DNA of 64,000 nucleotides from Liolophura sinensis (taxonomy: Eukaryota > Mollusca > Polyplacophora > Chitonida > Chitonidae). This document shows, piece after piece, positions 1 to 45,823 of this stretch. Within the stretch, counting starts at the first letter, position 1. The number at the start of each line of letters is the position of its first letter. The notes below the pieces were generated by a model. It was not told the DNA's origin, ran no database searches, and saw only the letters and a program-made list of their open reading frames with translations. The position numbers and the translations under genes were made by a program. The stretch is from NCBI RefSeq assembly GCF_032854445.1, contig NC_088300.1:37724458-37788457 (forward strand), in the 5' to 3' direction.

Positions 1-1070
1 CTGGTCCTCTCCTTCCGCCCACCTCTTGACCAGAGTCTTTGTCTGCTCCCCTCGGATGTGACCTTGGAGGCACGTGGCAAAGATACCATGTGATATAGGG
101 TCCGAGGTGTGACTAAAACGACCTCATGCCACCGTACAATGGCACTCTCGACACGCTATAAGGGGCATACCCTCGGGCATTGGGTGCTATTCTAACTACC
201 TCCGCTCACATCAAATTCTTAAATGGAGTTAAAAAAAAAAAGAAAAAAAAATCACTTGCACAACTGCATGTTCGAAAGAGCCTGTTTCTCCAAATAGATG
301 CCACACCACAAACAACTTCATGACTGGATTTAACTTAAGAAAGCATCATGACAAAGAAAAGTCAGCTGATTTCCGTGTTTTTTCCAACCACGTCCGTTTG
401 CAGCATGGAACATACAAACCAAGTCAGTATTAATGACAGCGCCATTTGGTGTTCTGTGATTTGTTCATAGTGTCAGAGCAACTGGATGAGGTAATTGGTC
501 AAGTTAACATTCCAATATAACGAGTGTTTTACGAAATTGTCGCAAAAAGATCGTGGCGTAACCTCCATGGCACATAACGTGTGGAGATACGTCACCATAA
601 ACAATAGGATGGATTCGCCTGTGGGAAGTAACCTGACGGGTGATGGAATTATCGCACAGCATCTAAAGTGCATTAGCTAAATACTGGTATTAAGTCGTAT
701 TATACATTTAAAATTTTAGTGAAACTTAGCAGCCATTGCAGTTGTCTAAAGTCAAACATAACCTGAAAAGACTTAGTTCATATTTAATATATTGTTACAC
801 AATTATTTTTAGGGCAAAGTACATAATTAAAAACACGCCTTAAAGTTGAATCTGAAATGAAGTCTCAAGAGAGTTGGCACTACCGGGCCCAGTAACCAGA
901 CAGTTTATGTATTCATCAAAGGCTATTATCCAAGCGCTAAAAGATGAACTAGAAGGCATTTTTGAGCATCGAGAGATTTTATCCGGTTGTACACTTAAAG
1001 GTGGAGAAAACACAAAAATGACAATGTTCAGATGAAAGAGTGCGAAAAGTTATTCCTAATTGTGGTCTTG

Positions 1071-1350
1071 GGGGCCTCCACGGCTCAGTCGGTTAGCGCG
1101 CTAGCGCAGCGTAATGACCCAGGAGCCTCTCACAATGCGGTAGCTGTGAGTTCAAGTCCAGTTCATGCTGACTTCCTCTCCGGCCGTACGTGGGAAGGTC
1201 TCCAGCAACCTGCAGATGGTTGTGGGTTTCCCCCGGGCTCTGCCCGGTTTCCTCCCACCATAATACTGGCCACCGTCGAATAAGTGAAATATTCTTGAGT
1301 ACGGCGTAGAACACCAATCAAATAAATAAATAAATAAATAAATAAATAAA
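1071..1350 (+). mobile_element. SINE family A, full length, with target-site duplication
   Basis: A tRNA-like head (box A TGGCTCAGTCGG-like, here ACGGCTCAGTCGG; box B GAGTTCAAGTCC), then a core ending CGTCGAATAAGTGAAATATTC, and a (AAAT)n tail. TGTGGTCTTG at 1061-1070 is repeated at 1351-1360, a 10-bp duplication that marks both ends of the insertion. Confidence 0.92.
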
Positions 1351-1351
1351 T

Positions 1352-4300
1352 GTGGTCTTGAATATTTTTTCCAATTTTTCCTTAAAGAAAAAGGACACTT
1401 GAAAAATAATTTTTGTATGGAAGGTATTTGGGACCACCTTTTCGTATTTAAAGTCTTTGTTTATTAATGTCATAAATGAGGATGTAAGACAGGTTTAGTA
1501 AATATTTTTGCACTAGAATTTGTTCTTTTCAGCCAACAAATGTACATTCAAATAAATTTATTTGACAAGCATCACATCCTTATATAAAACATTATTATGG
1601 AACAACGATAAATACCAAAAGTTGGTTCGAAATACCCACCATACAAAAATATTTTCAAATATCCTTTTCTCTTGAGGAAAAAAAACCATCCCAAAAAATA
1701 CTAAAGATCATATCTGCAAATAAGTTTTGACGCTCTTTTATCTGATTTTGACATCATTTTTATGTTTTCTTCTCCTTTAACGTCCCCCAATCCGTGTTTA
1801 CAAGGTGCGATTTGACCAATCGACTCTGATTGAAAACAGAACAAGCTGCATTCCATAAGCCGTGTCCACAAGTGGACAAGCCGCGATTTGTCGAATTTTA
1901 CGAATATATAACAAACAGCTTAAACTGCGTTCTCATCCGACTTATTGCATCCGACAAATCGCACAATGTGAACTTGACGAAAAGTTGACATAAAAAATAA
2001 AACCTATCTCTGGTTGTATCAAAAATGATTTTTATTTATTATCTACACTGTTCGATAACAAATCCACTGCCAAAATAACAAATTGGCAAATACAACAAAT
2101 ACGTCATAGAAATACCTGAGGAATGAACACAGACTTACTCATGATTGTTGCACCAGTATCCGAGTATCATTTGCGTATGTCAGCTCCTGTTTATTAACAT
2201 CAAAACTTCACCACTGCAAAAGCCTTTGCTAGCCTTAAGGCAAGAGCAGAGGTGGAACAGACCAACTAACGCTTCTTACGCCTTAGACACGATCAATTCT
2301 ATGGGTATTAGAAGTGGGAATCCAACCTAGAAAGTTTCACTCTTTGACAATATTATTATAAGTAAAACAAATTGAGAAATTCCAATCCTAGAGATACGTA
2401 ATCCTTTTTTTCCAGACAAGGATACAAGCCATTTGTCATTTGTCAAACAAATACGCAACTCACTTTTACGTTAACGTTCTTCTGGAATATAAAGTACACT
2501 TTTCTGAACCCTAAGATGGTTTAAGTCAATCAGAGTATAAGACCTGCTGAAAGAAAACGTTTGCTATTCGTGTCGATTCCGTGGGTATTTACAGCCTGAC
2601 AAAAATATTGCAGAAGAGGCATATTTAAAAGTTCTGAATTAAAGGACAAGTAAAAGTATTTCACGCCCTAGGTTAGGCTATAACGGCGCCCTACATTCTT
2701 GAGTGAGTTGATTTGTCTGGCGGATTAGCACACAAAGTTATGGTTTCATAGGGATCCATTTTCAAGTCTGGATTTCTCCTGTGAGCACTTAGGTTAAATT
2801 CCAAGTGATTGTGAAGTACAACAAACAGGTGCAACGTACAGTAAAAGATTGAAAATATTGTAAACAAATTCTGTAGCAATCCCTGCCTACCCCTATTTTC
2901 ATTCCTGAAGGAAGAATCACAAAAATCAAGCATGTAAACAGTCAATTCATTTGTTAGCAACAAGAGCTTTAGAGCTTTATAACAGAGCTTTATATGTTAT
3001 ATAAACTGCCACGTAGAGAACACAGGTACCAAATAATTACAAACCCATCTTTGATGCAATTCTCTGTTTATCCATATACATACAGAGTACCCTGCTTCTC
3101 AAGATGACACACACAGCATATCTTCAGCATATCATACCTGACACTCAGGTTAAAAGAAAGGCCGTCCAACCATCAGGAATCCTCAAAACAGCACATCTTA
3201 AAAATTGCACACCAATTTTTCTTTGTATGTTAAGTATGTACAGCCTAATGACAACATAAACGGTTTGAATCATCAAATACTACATACGATGTTCCATGGG
3301 TATTTGTTGTTGCTTTAAGGTAATTTCCACCATCGGACCTAGTTATAATTATCTGAGAAGCCTGTGTGTTGCTTTAGACTGACATATATGTATGTACATA
3401 AAATGCCGGAAAACATCCTATTCTTTATGGTATATGGTTAATGGATAAAACAACATGGCGAACAAAGTGCTCTGGAACCTGAAAATATGCCCCTTATGGC
3501 AATAAATAACAGACAATGATATCGGGATTTGTGTCAATCATCAAAAGTTACAGGATCGTCTTATTGGATAGTAAGGCAGTCCTGCAAATACAGCGTTGAC
3601 TATCAATATATCACAAAACGACCATAACACAAATTTTAAGGCGATGCGACTAGTTTCCATTAGGCTTCTGTTTTGTTGACAAGAAGCAAAAGTGAACAAA
3701 CCCTATGCCTTTAGCACTTAGCTGGTGAGAGTTAGGGAAAGGATGGACAGACCGACAATGCACCCTCAATATGACGTATAAGAACAAAAGACAACAAATT
3801 GGACAACAAAATTTTTTCTCTCCACTTCTTGTGAAGCGGAAAATATGTCCAAATGGTCTTCAAAAGCACAGAGAATGATTTAGACAATTTTGAGATTGTG
3901 GCATCAACTCTACCCAAATATTAAGAGGACGAAGAAGTCTAAACTACAGAGACTGGTAAACAGCATGTCATAGGATCACACTTCATTTGTTGAACAGCGT
4001 AAACCAACTTTAGATGGTGTGAAAACACATACTTTCCCCAAATTTACCCATTCCAAGTTCTTAGCTACCACTCAAAATGATGGAGAAAACGTGAAGCTGT
4101 GTCAATCGAAGCTGTTGCTCATCATGAAAGTGTCGCCAAATTTGGATACATGAATATGACCATTATGGCTGGCTGGTTAGGGATGTGGTTAGATACATGA
4201 CATCTAATGTCCCACTCTCACCCCTTCTTGTGACGACCTTACTTGTCATACCATTTCAAGTGAAACCAGTAGTGACGTCATGACGTCACAGAAGGAATGA

Positions 4301-6080
4301 ACATATATGTTAACACACTACTTACAGCGCGCGTGCCGCTCTCCATGCACGCTTTACATCACTGCCACCAACAGACAAGATTAACCTTTGGAGCCAGTGT
4401 GACGCACGTAGACGTGTTTAGGATTAGCCTCACCACTGATGTTCACGCGTGGAACTATTTAATCAATAAAATTGGTTCCCGTATTAGTTAGAATCATGTT
4501 GTGCATATTTTCGATGAAGAGAATGCATGTGTATAAAGTATTATTAGAAACAACGGTTAAAACGTAGTTTTCGTATATTCTGACATCACTTCCTGCCTCG
4601 TCATTGCAACCCACGCGACCTCGGCACGGTTCAAGATTTCTCTACAAAATTTGCTAGAGTTGACGGTGATGTAAAGTGAATGCAGAGAGTGAAACATGTG
4701 CTCTGAGGAGTATGATGTAACCTATGTGTGGGACATCCAGGTGATCTAATTGCAAGAATGCTAATTATGATTGGTCAAATGTGTGTTGTTAATTGACAGT
4801 TGAGAAAGGTCTATCGTGTTCACCATTCAGGATCTCTAATAAGAGAATTGGCACATAGTTTACAACAATACAATCCAGTCTACGGTAGCCTTTAATGAGC
4901 CTATGGATGAAGTGTTAATGAATTTCACTCACTGCTTTCCTTGATATCATGCTGATCAAGGTTTAAACATCAAAATATGAGCCCAGACATGAGAAGTATT
5001 TATTTATATGATTATTGTTTATGGCTTTAATTAAGAATTTATCACTAATACAATGGCAGTCAGCTTTCATAAACCATCCACCTTTTTTGTGGAGGCAACC
5101 ACAGTGCCTGGCATAAACCACTGACCTTTGGAAAGTTACTGATGAACTTTCCCTCATGTGACACACAGATAGGCTCACCATATTGATGGATAAGAAGTCG
5201 TCTTTTGAAGTTTATACTGCACAAGCAGCCCACTTTATTGTCACCGGAGACCCACAGCGGACAGTGGGAAAAAGTATAGTGCCTGGTTTGAACCTCCTAT
5301 GTGACTTAAGATGTAGAAGACCGGTCAGTTGTGTGTGCTTAAATCTGATCTAAGCAATCCGCCAATAAGTCAAAGAATCACAAACCTTATCTGGAAAGGT
5401 TCATTTTTCAATAGGCTTACCATCTGAACATGTTGAAAGGAAATAAGCAAGTTGTCCATATTTTAAATGTACCAGTAAGTGACTTTGTGAACAGAACTAC
5501 ACCGTGTAATAACACCTTTTAACATTGGAAAGGCTGAACAACAAATCCAACATTCTGTAATGACAGCACCAAATTGTCCACTTACTAATAATAGTAATAG
5601 TTTTTTTCCTCCACCTAAACACAAGCTGATCACCTGACACTAAAACAGCTTAACTATGCTTTGGTTGCTTAAGTCACTGATGAAAAATAGATTTGTATAC
5701 GGATTACTGAACTTTCAGTTGCTTTATATGCAAATAAAAAAGCTCTGTATGTACATTTGTTTTCATACCAATATGGTACTATTTATATTTTCTGGATAAG
5801 GAGGAAATGTTCTCCTTAGAGCACTCTTGCAAGTGAGGTTGTTTTATCCATTCATCAGCTGGTTAACCTAGGAGGTGGTATCTCTCCATTCAAGTGTATT
5901 TTCACGTGGATTCTTTGAAAGGTGGGTTTTCTGCTCTCGGCATCCCTCCATTTTTACTTCCCCGTCCACCTCTTGATTTACCTGAAATCATGAGCAATAA
6001 CAATCAACATCAAGTACTGAGAAGAGACAATCATGTTAGATTAAAAAACTCAATCAGCACTCATGGAACAACGATAATTA
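1352..6080. other. Gene-poor flank downstream of INO80
   Basis: About 4.7 kb with only short chance ORFs. No protein family, RNA gene or clear polyadenylation site for INO80 could be assigned. It contains the double CRE palindrome listed separately. The missing last INO80 exon may lie in this stretch or between 6354 and 6812. Confidence 0.5.
4272..4289. promoter_or_regulatory. Double CRE/ATF-like palindrome
   Basis: Two TGACGTCA sites directly abut and form an 18-base perfect palindrome. TGACGTCA is the consensus for CREB/ATF bZIP factors. No nearby start site is visible, so a regulatory role is only suggested. Confidence 0.4.
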
Positions 6081-6353
6081 TTTAGTTACTTATTTATTTA
6101 TTTGATTGGTGTTTTACGCCGTACTCAAGAATATTTCACTTATATGACGGCGACGAGCATTATGGTGGGAGGAAACCAGGCAGAGCCCGGGGGAAACCCA
6201 CAACCATCTGCAGGTTGCTGGCAGACCTTCCCACTTACGGCAGGAGAGAAACCCAGCATGAGCTGGATTTGGACTCACAGCGTCTGCATTGGTGAGAGGC
6301 TTCTGGGTCATTATGCTGCGCTATAGCGCTAACCGACGAGCCACGGAGGCCCC
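6081..6353 (-). mobile_element. SINE family A, full length, with target-site duplication
   Basis: Reverse copy running from a (TTTA)n end to GAGCCACGGAGGCCCC. AACGATAATTA occurs at 6070-6080 and again at 6354-6364. Confidence 0.92.
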
Positions 6354-6812
6354 AACGATAATTAAGGAGTAGTCACAAATACCAAAAGGAACAACCACAA
6401 AAGTTGCCACTGCAACAAATAAACTGATTTCTTTAACACTATCCAGGAGAAGCAAATCTTTTTGTTAATTGAAATCATGTTTTCATCTCTCCTGGACAAT
6501 CAAAAGACATAAAAGATTTAAAAGATGTTATAAATGTACAATTTACAATATCTGAAAGTACTACATTTCACTTATTAAAACTTTTTTTTTTTGAAGTGAC
6601 ACATTTATATGATTCTGATGGATTCATCCAGCTTTTAGGATCACCAAGAGTTCTTTGAGAAAAACTGAAAAAAAAACCTGTCTTGGCATCAGAAGTAACC
6701 TTTCATGACCTTGATGTGCTTCTGGATCTGCATTTTTACACGCCTTACTTTAAGAGAAAAAACAGTAAATTTCTGAAGGTCTTCAAAAGTTTCAGATTGG
6801 AGACTGCCCTAC

Positions 6813-40737
<33,925 letters not shown>

Positions 40738-41049
40738 GTTGGAATGCCCTGAAATTAACACACATTAATACATTTATCACTGGTTTCGAAAAATATAACA
40801 AAACAATTTTCATTTTTTCTTTACACAATTTAAGACACAAGAAATGAAAATTTTCTTCCTTTTTTTGCAACTACATATATACATCCACAAATCAAAAATC
40901 ACAAAATGACTGTTCATTTCATTTGCCTTTCTGCAGTCATGAGGCATAATTAAGCAACTGTTAATGTTGGAAACTGTAAAAATGAAGTACACATCAGCAA
41001 AAAGACTGGAAATTGTGCCAAAAATTCCATATCGATACTGCATGTGATC

Positions 41050-44000
41050 AATGAAGTCAAACCCACTTTTTTCCCGCTCTAAACACAGGTTTTCAATTCA
41101 ATGTCTGACAACCTTGGTTTTTTTCATGGACAGGCATACATTAGATAAGTTGTAACAAAATCACAGGAATCTAACCAAAACCGAACATAAAGGTGCAGAA
41201 AGCTGGTTTATTTCAAGTATACATGTATATAGACACATGTATTATTTCAAAAATGACAAGACACATATGAGAAGCTGCTGCTGATGGAGATAGCAAGTAC
41301 AATGACAAGTGAACACAACTTACACCAATAAAAGTCAATGCGTGCATTATACAGTGCAAAACCATTAATTGATATTTGTAATACTCAGAAAAATCAAAGC
41401 TGGGTGCAGATTGAGAAGCTGTTTTGAATTCTGGGGTGAATCACCTTAAATGTTGGATTAAAATACATGTACGCAGAAAATTAAAGCTTGGTGCAGAATG
41501 AGAAGCTGTTTGGATTTTTTGAGTGAACCAGCTAAAATGTGGGTACTTATGTTAAACCCAGGGCTTTGAATCTTGGGAATACTGACTCAAATGCAATAAC
41601 CTCATGAATACATGTGCATAGAAGAAAAAAGCATGTACTGGATTGCAAAAGACACACATATCGGTAAGAATTAAATGTCATGCCAAAACGTTGTGTTTAA
41701 TCATGTAACATCACCTACTCTTGTTAAAGTACTACACCTAATTAAGTCAGACTGCACCCAACAGTGCACTTAATTGTGGAATGTCATTAATACTAAATAG
41801 TTTAATATTTTCTAGTCTGTTATACGCAGCAGTGTTGATAATTAAATCATATAAATATATATGATCAAAAAAAAACAAAAAAAAAACAAAGGAATATAAT
41901 TTAAACAAAAAATTCATCTGAGATAAAGGTGCAGAAGAGATAAAGCAAAAATGTGAGTTTGTTGATGGGGATTTTCTTTACGGTCAGTATTCAAATACAA
42001 TGTTCACAACTATCACCTATTGTTGATGAAGGCATAGCTTTTTTTTTTTTGAAGAAGCCGTGTACAAAATATAACTCTTCAGGATTACAACACACTTCAT
42101 CTCATTTCGTATTGTAACTCCACTCAAATTAAAGTTACATTTCTGCGACTAGTTTGTGCAGGATGTTCGCTGGGCCTTCCCAGAATTCCTTGCTTATTCT
42201 GAAGACATCAAGTGACATGTTAATTTCAGGCCGGCAATTGACGCGTACTACTTACGAACATGGTGTACAATTTGTTTTGCTGACTGGCCTACTATGATTT
42301 GTGACTATTATCTGCTATAGTTCTCAGAAGATCTTCCACTCTTTTTCATCTGCCCATGCCTGCACATGTTACCTTTTACTGCTGTCTGCCAGTTAAGTAA
42401 TGTATCCCAGTAAATTGCTTGGATGATCTCAGGTAGTAAAGTAAAATTCTCATGTTATGATATTCATTGTGAAAAGCAGATTCTTCAATGAATTGGCAAC
42501 ATAATGGTCATATCCTACACCACGTGACGGCATAGCAACATGAACTTTTCATATTTCCCCGTATACACTACACAAACCGCAGTTAGACGGTCACAGAGCA
42601 CGACAGAAAGGGACACATGAGCCAGAGCTTTGGCCACCTAACTCGTTTCTGACAAGATTTACATGTACCGTACTCAGCGGAAATATACAGTATCAGTAGA
42701 CGCCGACAGGATATAGATTACCACGAAACTGAAAACTGTCAGTCACTCAGTGTGTCAAGCAATCAGTACCGGTACCAAAACAAACAACTAACTTATAGGC
42801 TTAAAACTATGAACAAGACTAGATTGACCCATTTCTATGATCGACAAACCAACGCAAGCCGCCAGTCTTCCTAGTATCAGCTTGATCTGCTGCACAACTG
42901 GAATGCAACGCTCACACACAGGCTTCGTGAGACAAAACTTGAGTTCAAATTGCAATATTCGACATTGACAGGTGTAGATAAATTTTGTAACCAGTGCAAT
43001 GGAGTGCCCACGAAGTACGAAGAGCATACCTTCCACAGTATTTTTCTCCGAGAAAAGTTACATCCGTGCAGTCTACAAGGCTTCTCCGCGAGCAGGGCAA
43101 TATGGCGATGGCAGATCAGTCGTTGGCTATGGCTGGCAGCGGCAAATAAAACCAACCTCATGACTTTCCTCTTGCTTCGCAGGGGGTCTCTCGCCATTAT
43201 TCGGTACAACCTCATCACCAAAATGTTAATGTTAGAAAAAAACCTCAGGGCCAATATATGATATTTTCTTTATTAACAGACGGCTTAGTTAGCAAATAAA
43301 TAGGAGAATTTGAAAATTTTTTAATAACTATGAATATTTCGACGGGGATCATCATATTGCGTTTTTATAAAGGATAGTTTCAGGCCTGCGATTCCGAACT
43401 GTTGCGGAAATAACCGGACCTTAACGAAGGGTCCAAAGCATAAATACTCATATCGAATTTACTAGGACCGGCATCAAGAGATCGTAATCTCCAGCAAGCA
43501 CTGCTGCCGCTTACATCAACATAAAATCCTTAAACGCCATCATTGGTGTGAAAGTGTTGCTGCGGTAAAGAAATTAGAGTGAATCTTTGAAACTTATATA
43601 TAACTTAACAAAAATTACCTCATTGCTCAAAAAGAATTACAGTCAATATACAGGGTTTAATGGTTCTTCGACCAGCAAAATGTCCTTCTCATCGACATTT
43701 AGCTTAACCCTGGGATATTACATCAAAAGCCTGATTTTATACATCTACCGCATTGATGAGAGAATCCTGGGCCATTACGCTGCGCTAACGCGCTAAGCAA
43801 CTGAGCCACGGAGGCCCCTGTACCTTTATAAAGCCAATGCTACATCTACTAGTGCTGTTTTATATATTTATTCATTTATTTGTTTATTTGTTTATATTTT
43901 GCCGTCAAGAAAATAATTTCAATCCACACATATTAAGAAATTTCGGGGGTATATATATTTATTCGATAACGAGGCAAATTCATGCCGAATGACTTTATAT

Positions 44001-45687
44001 GAGGATTTAAATTTTGAATTGTTTGCAGAGCTAAATTGCAAACACGTTTTCGTTCTATAGAGCTCTGTTATATTGTAGTCCTTGACTGCTGTCATGGCTG
44101 TACGTTGTGGCTGCTGTGTTACGTTTCCTACAGAACTCACTTCTACTCATTTATTTAGACAGCCAATCCTGATTATGCCGATCCTTATCTTTATAGTCCC
44201 TTTTTGAAGGGAAAGACTTTGTAACTGCAGCTGCTCTTTAATGCAGGGGAAAATACATGTTCATTTAATTAATACATGTGTCGGTTTAAGTATGAACTGT
44301 GACTAATATAACAGGGGCACCACGCAGTGATAAAGTAGCTTTATTTGATGTAAGAGACAGGCAGTATCAGTGTTTAGCATTACCCTCCTGGTGCTGGTCC
44401 CGGGCGAGAGGGAACACCACAGGATCATGCCCTGACAAGGTCGTTTTCACAGTCAAGGTCACCGTGAGACTCAAAGGTAGGCTGATGGAGTAGGGTACTC
44501 TGCTTCGAATACTATATAGCTGGGGGAGATACTGAAAGATACTTACAAAACAATTTCTTGGGCTCGCAGCAGTGAACACAAACTGTTCACAATGGCAGCG
44601 ATGAACGTAAACAGAATACACAGGCTTGTCAAGCGAATCATGCCTACATGTCTACTCCTAATTCCATTCACATTATGTTTATATTATTACATGCCGGCTT
44701 ATTACAATATCACTCAGTTCCCAGACATGCCAGGGTACCGGGAGCTGATCTGATGATGCACTAATGTGCCAAGCAGTTCTGACCAGCTCGAAACGGTAGT
44801 GCTTTGTTAGATCTGGTGTCATCTCCCAGGGGTGTATATACATTTATACCCGGTCTGTCAGTCTGAAAGTCGCGTCAAACAGTTTTCTAGTCCGAGATTG
44901 CTCAGACTTCAGGTTTGGCAAGATTTTGTTCAGCCAAAGATGGCCCCAAACCAACGTCAAAGTCAAATGCAGTTTTCAGCCCTGATCAAATGTGTTGAAA
45001 CTGTCCGTACAGCCATGCATGTTGAGCATCAACAACGAATGTCAGACCCATGTGGGTCTAACATAGCTCAACATTGTGCATGAATGACTTCTTTTCCACC
45101 ACAAAACTTTACAACTTCTTTATCTTTATTCTCGTTCCATTTTCTAGTTGACTGCTGTAGCAGGTGAGCTGGCGGGGTTTTTCTGAACGCAATGTTTAGT
45201 TTAAATAGTAACTGATGCACATGCACAATAAAATTTTGAAAATTGGTGAAAGAACAGCATTTTGAAAAACTGATTATTTAAGCATAAATTTAGATTAAAT
45301 ACATTCAGAATATTAATATAGTATATGTACAAATGACTATTTGATCTATGTATTGCTTAAGAGACGTTTTAGTATCCTGCAAAGTAGTGTTTTTTATTCT
45401 GATTGGCTGTTTGTCTGCCTGCAGTAAATGCTTGATAGTATTTTCTGATTTTGATGAAATCAGAAAATAATCCTGGGACTGACTGTGAGAGACTCATATT
45501 GTTGCTGTTAATGAATATGTTTTGGCCTATTAAACATTTGGAATTCTGTGTGTTACCCTGAGGCTGTGAAAGTGGTGAATATACTTGAGTATACATGTGT
45601 GATATGCTGTCTGATTGTCAGAGGCAAGGTTGTTGATGTTGATACTGACAGTCTTTGATCATGTATCTGTATCTTTTTTAACTATAG
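41050..45687. promoter_or_regulatory. Divergent interval between INO80 and PGAM; promoters expected here
   Basis: INO80 (minus) and PGAM (plus) point away from each other, and both first coding exons start with a splice acceptor, so untranslated first exons and both promoters should lie here. A strong splice donor CAG|GTGAGC at 45161-45166 on the plus strand, after a pyrimidine-rich stretch, is a candidate end for the PGAM untranslated exon. A YY1-like AATATGGCG is at 43101-43109. Neither is proven, and I see no coding sequence in the interval apart from SINE remnants. Confidence 0.35.
43754..43818 (-). mobile_element. SINE family A head fragment
   Basis: Only the box A half of the tRNA-like head (CTAAGCAACTGAGCCACGG on the plus strand) with no core, near the putative INO80 promoter. 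Confidence 0.75.
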
Positions 45688-45694
45688 GGTCAAG

Positions 45695-45823
45695 ATGGCA
45701 AAGTACACAATTGTCTTGGTGAGGCATGGTGAGAGCAGCTGGAACAAGGAAAACAGATTCTGTGGTTGGTATGATGCAGATCTGTCAGAAACTGGGATCG
45801 AGGAGGCAAAAAATGCTGGGAAG
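45695..45823 (+). CDS. PGAM1: PGAM exon 1 (coding)
   Basis: 43 codons, [20 protein letters not shown] to EEAKNAGK. Carries the phosphohistidine loop RHGES and GWYDADLS. Donor AAG|GTGTGT. Confidence 0.97.

Noticed and set aside
1-165. Open stretch on the minus strand at the left edge
   Set aside because: Two frames stay open for about 50 codons and the sequence is GC-richer than its surroundings, but no family is recognisable and the edge cuts it.
1032-1283. ORF of 83 codons, with similar ones at 6.1, 16.6, 17.5, 25.7, 33.7, 34.7, 57.3 and 59.9 kb
   Set aside because: They are translations of SINE family A on either strand, not protein genes.
43101-43152. Micro-ORF MAMADQSLAMAGSGK on the plus strand
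   Set aside because: No donor follows before the stop and nothing supports translation; the ATGGCG is better explained as a YY1-like promoter motif, itself unproven.
42877-43261. Overlapping ORFs of 125 and 103 codons near the INO80 5' side
   Set aside because: No recognisable family on either strand; probably overlaps an untranslated INO80 exon or promoter, but I cannot show that.
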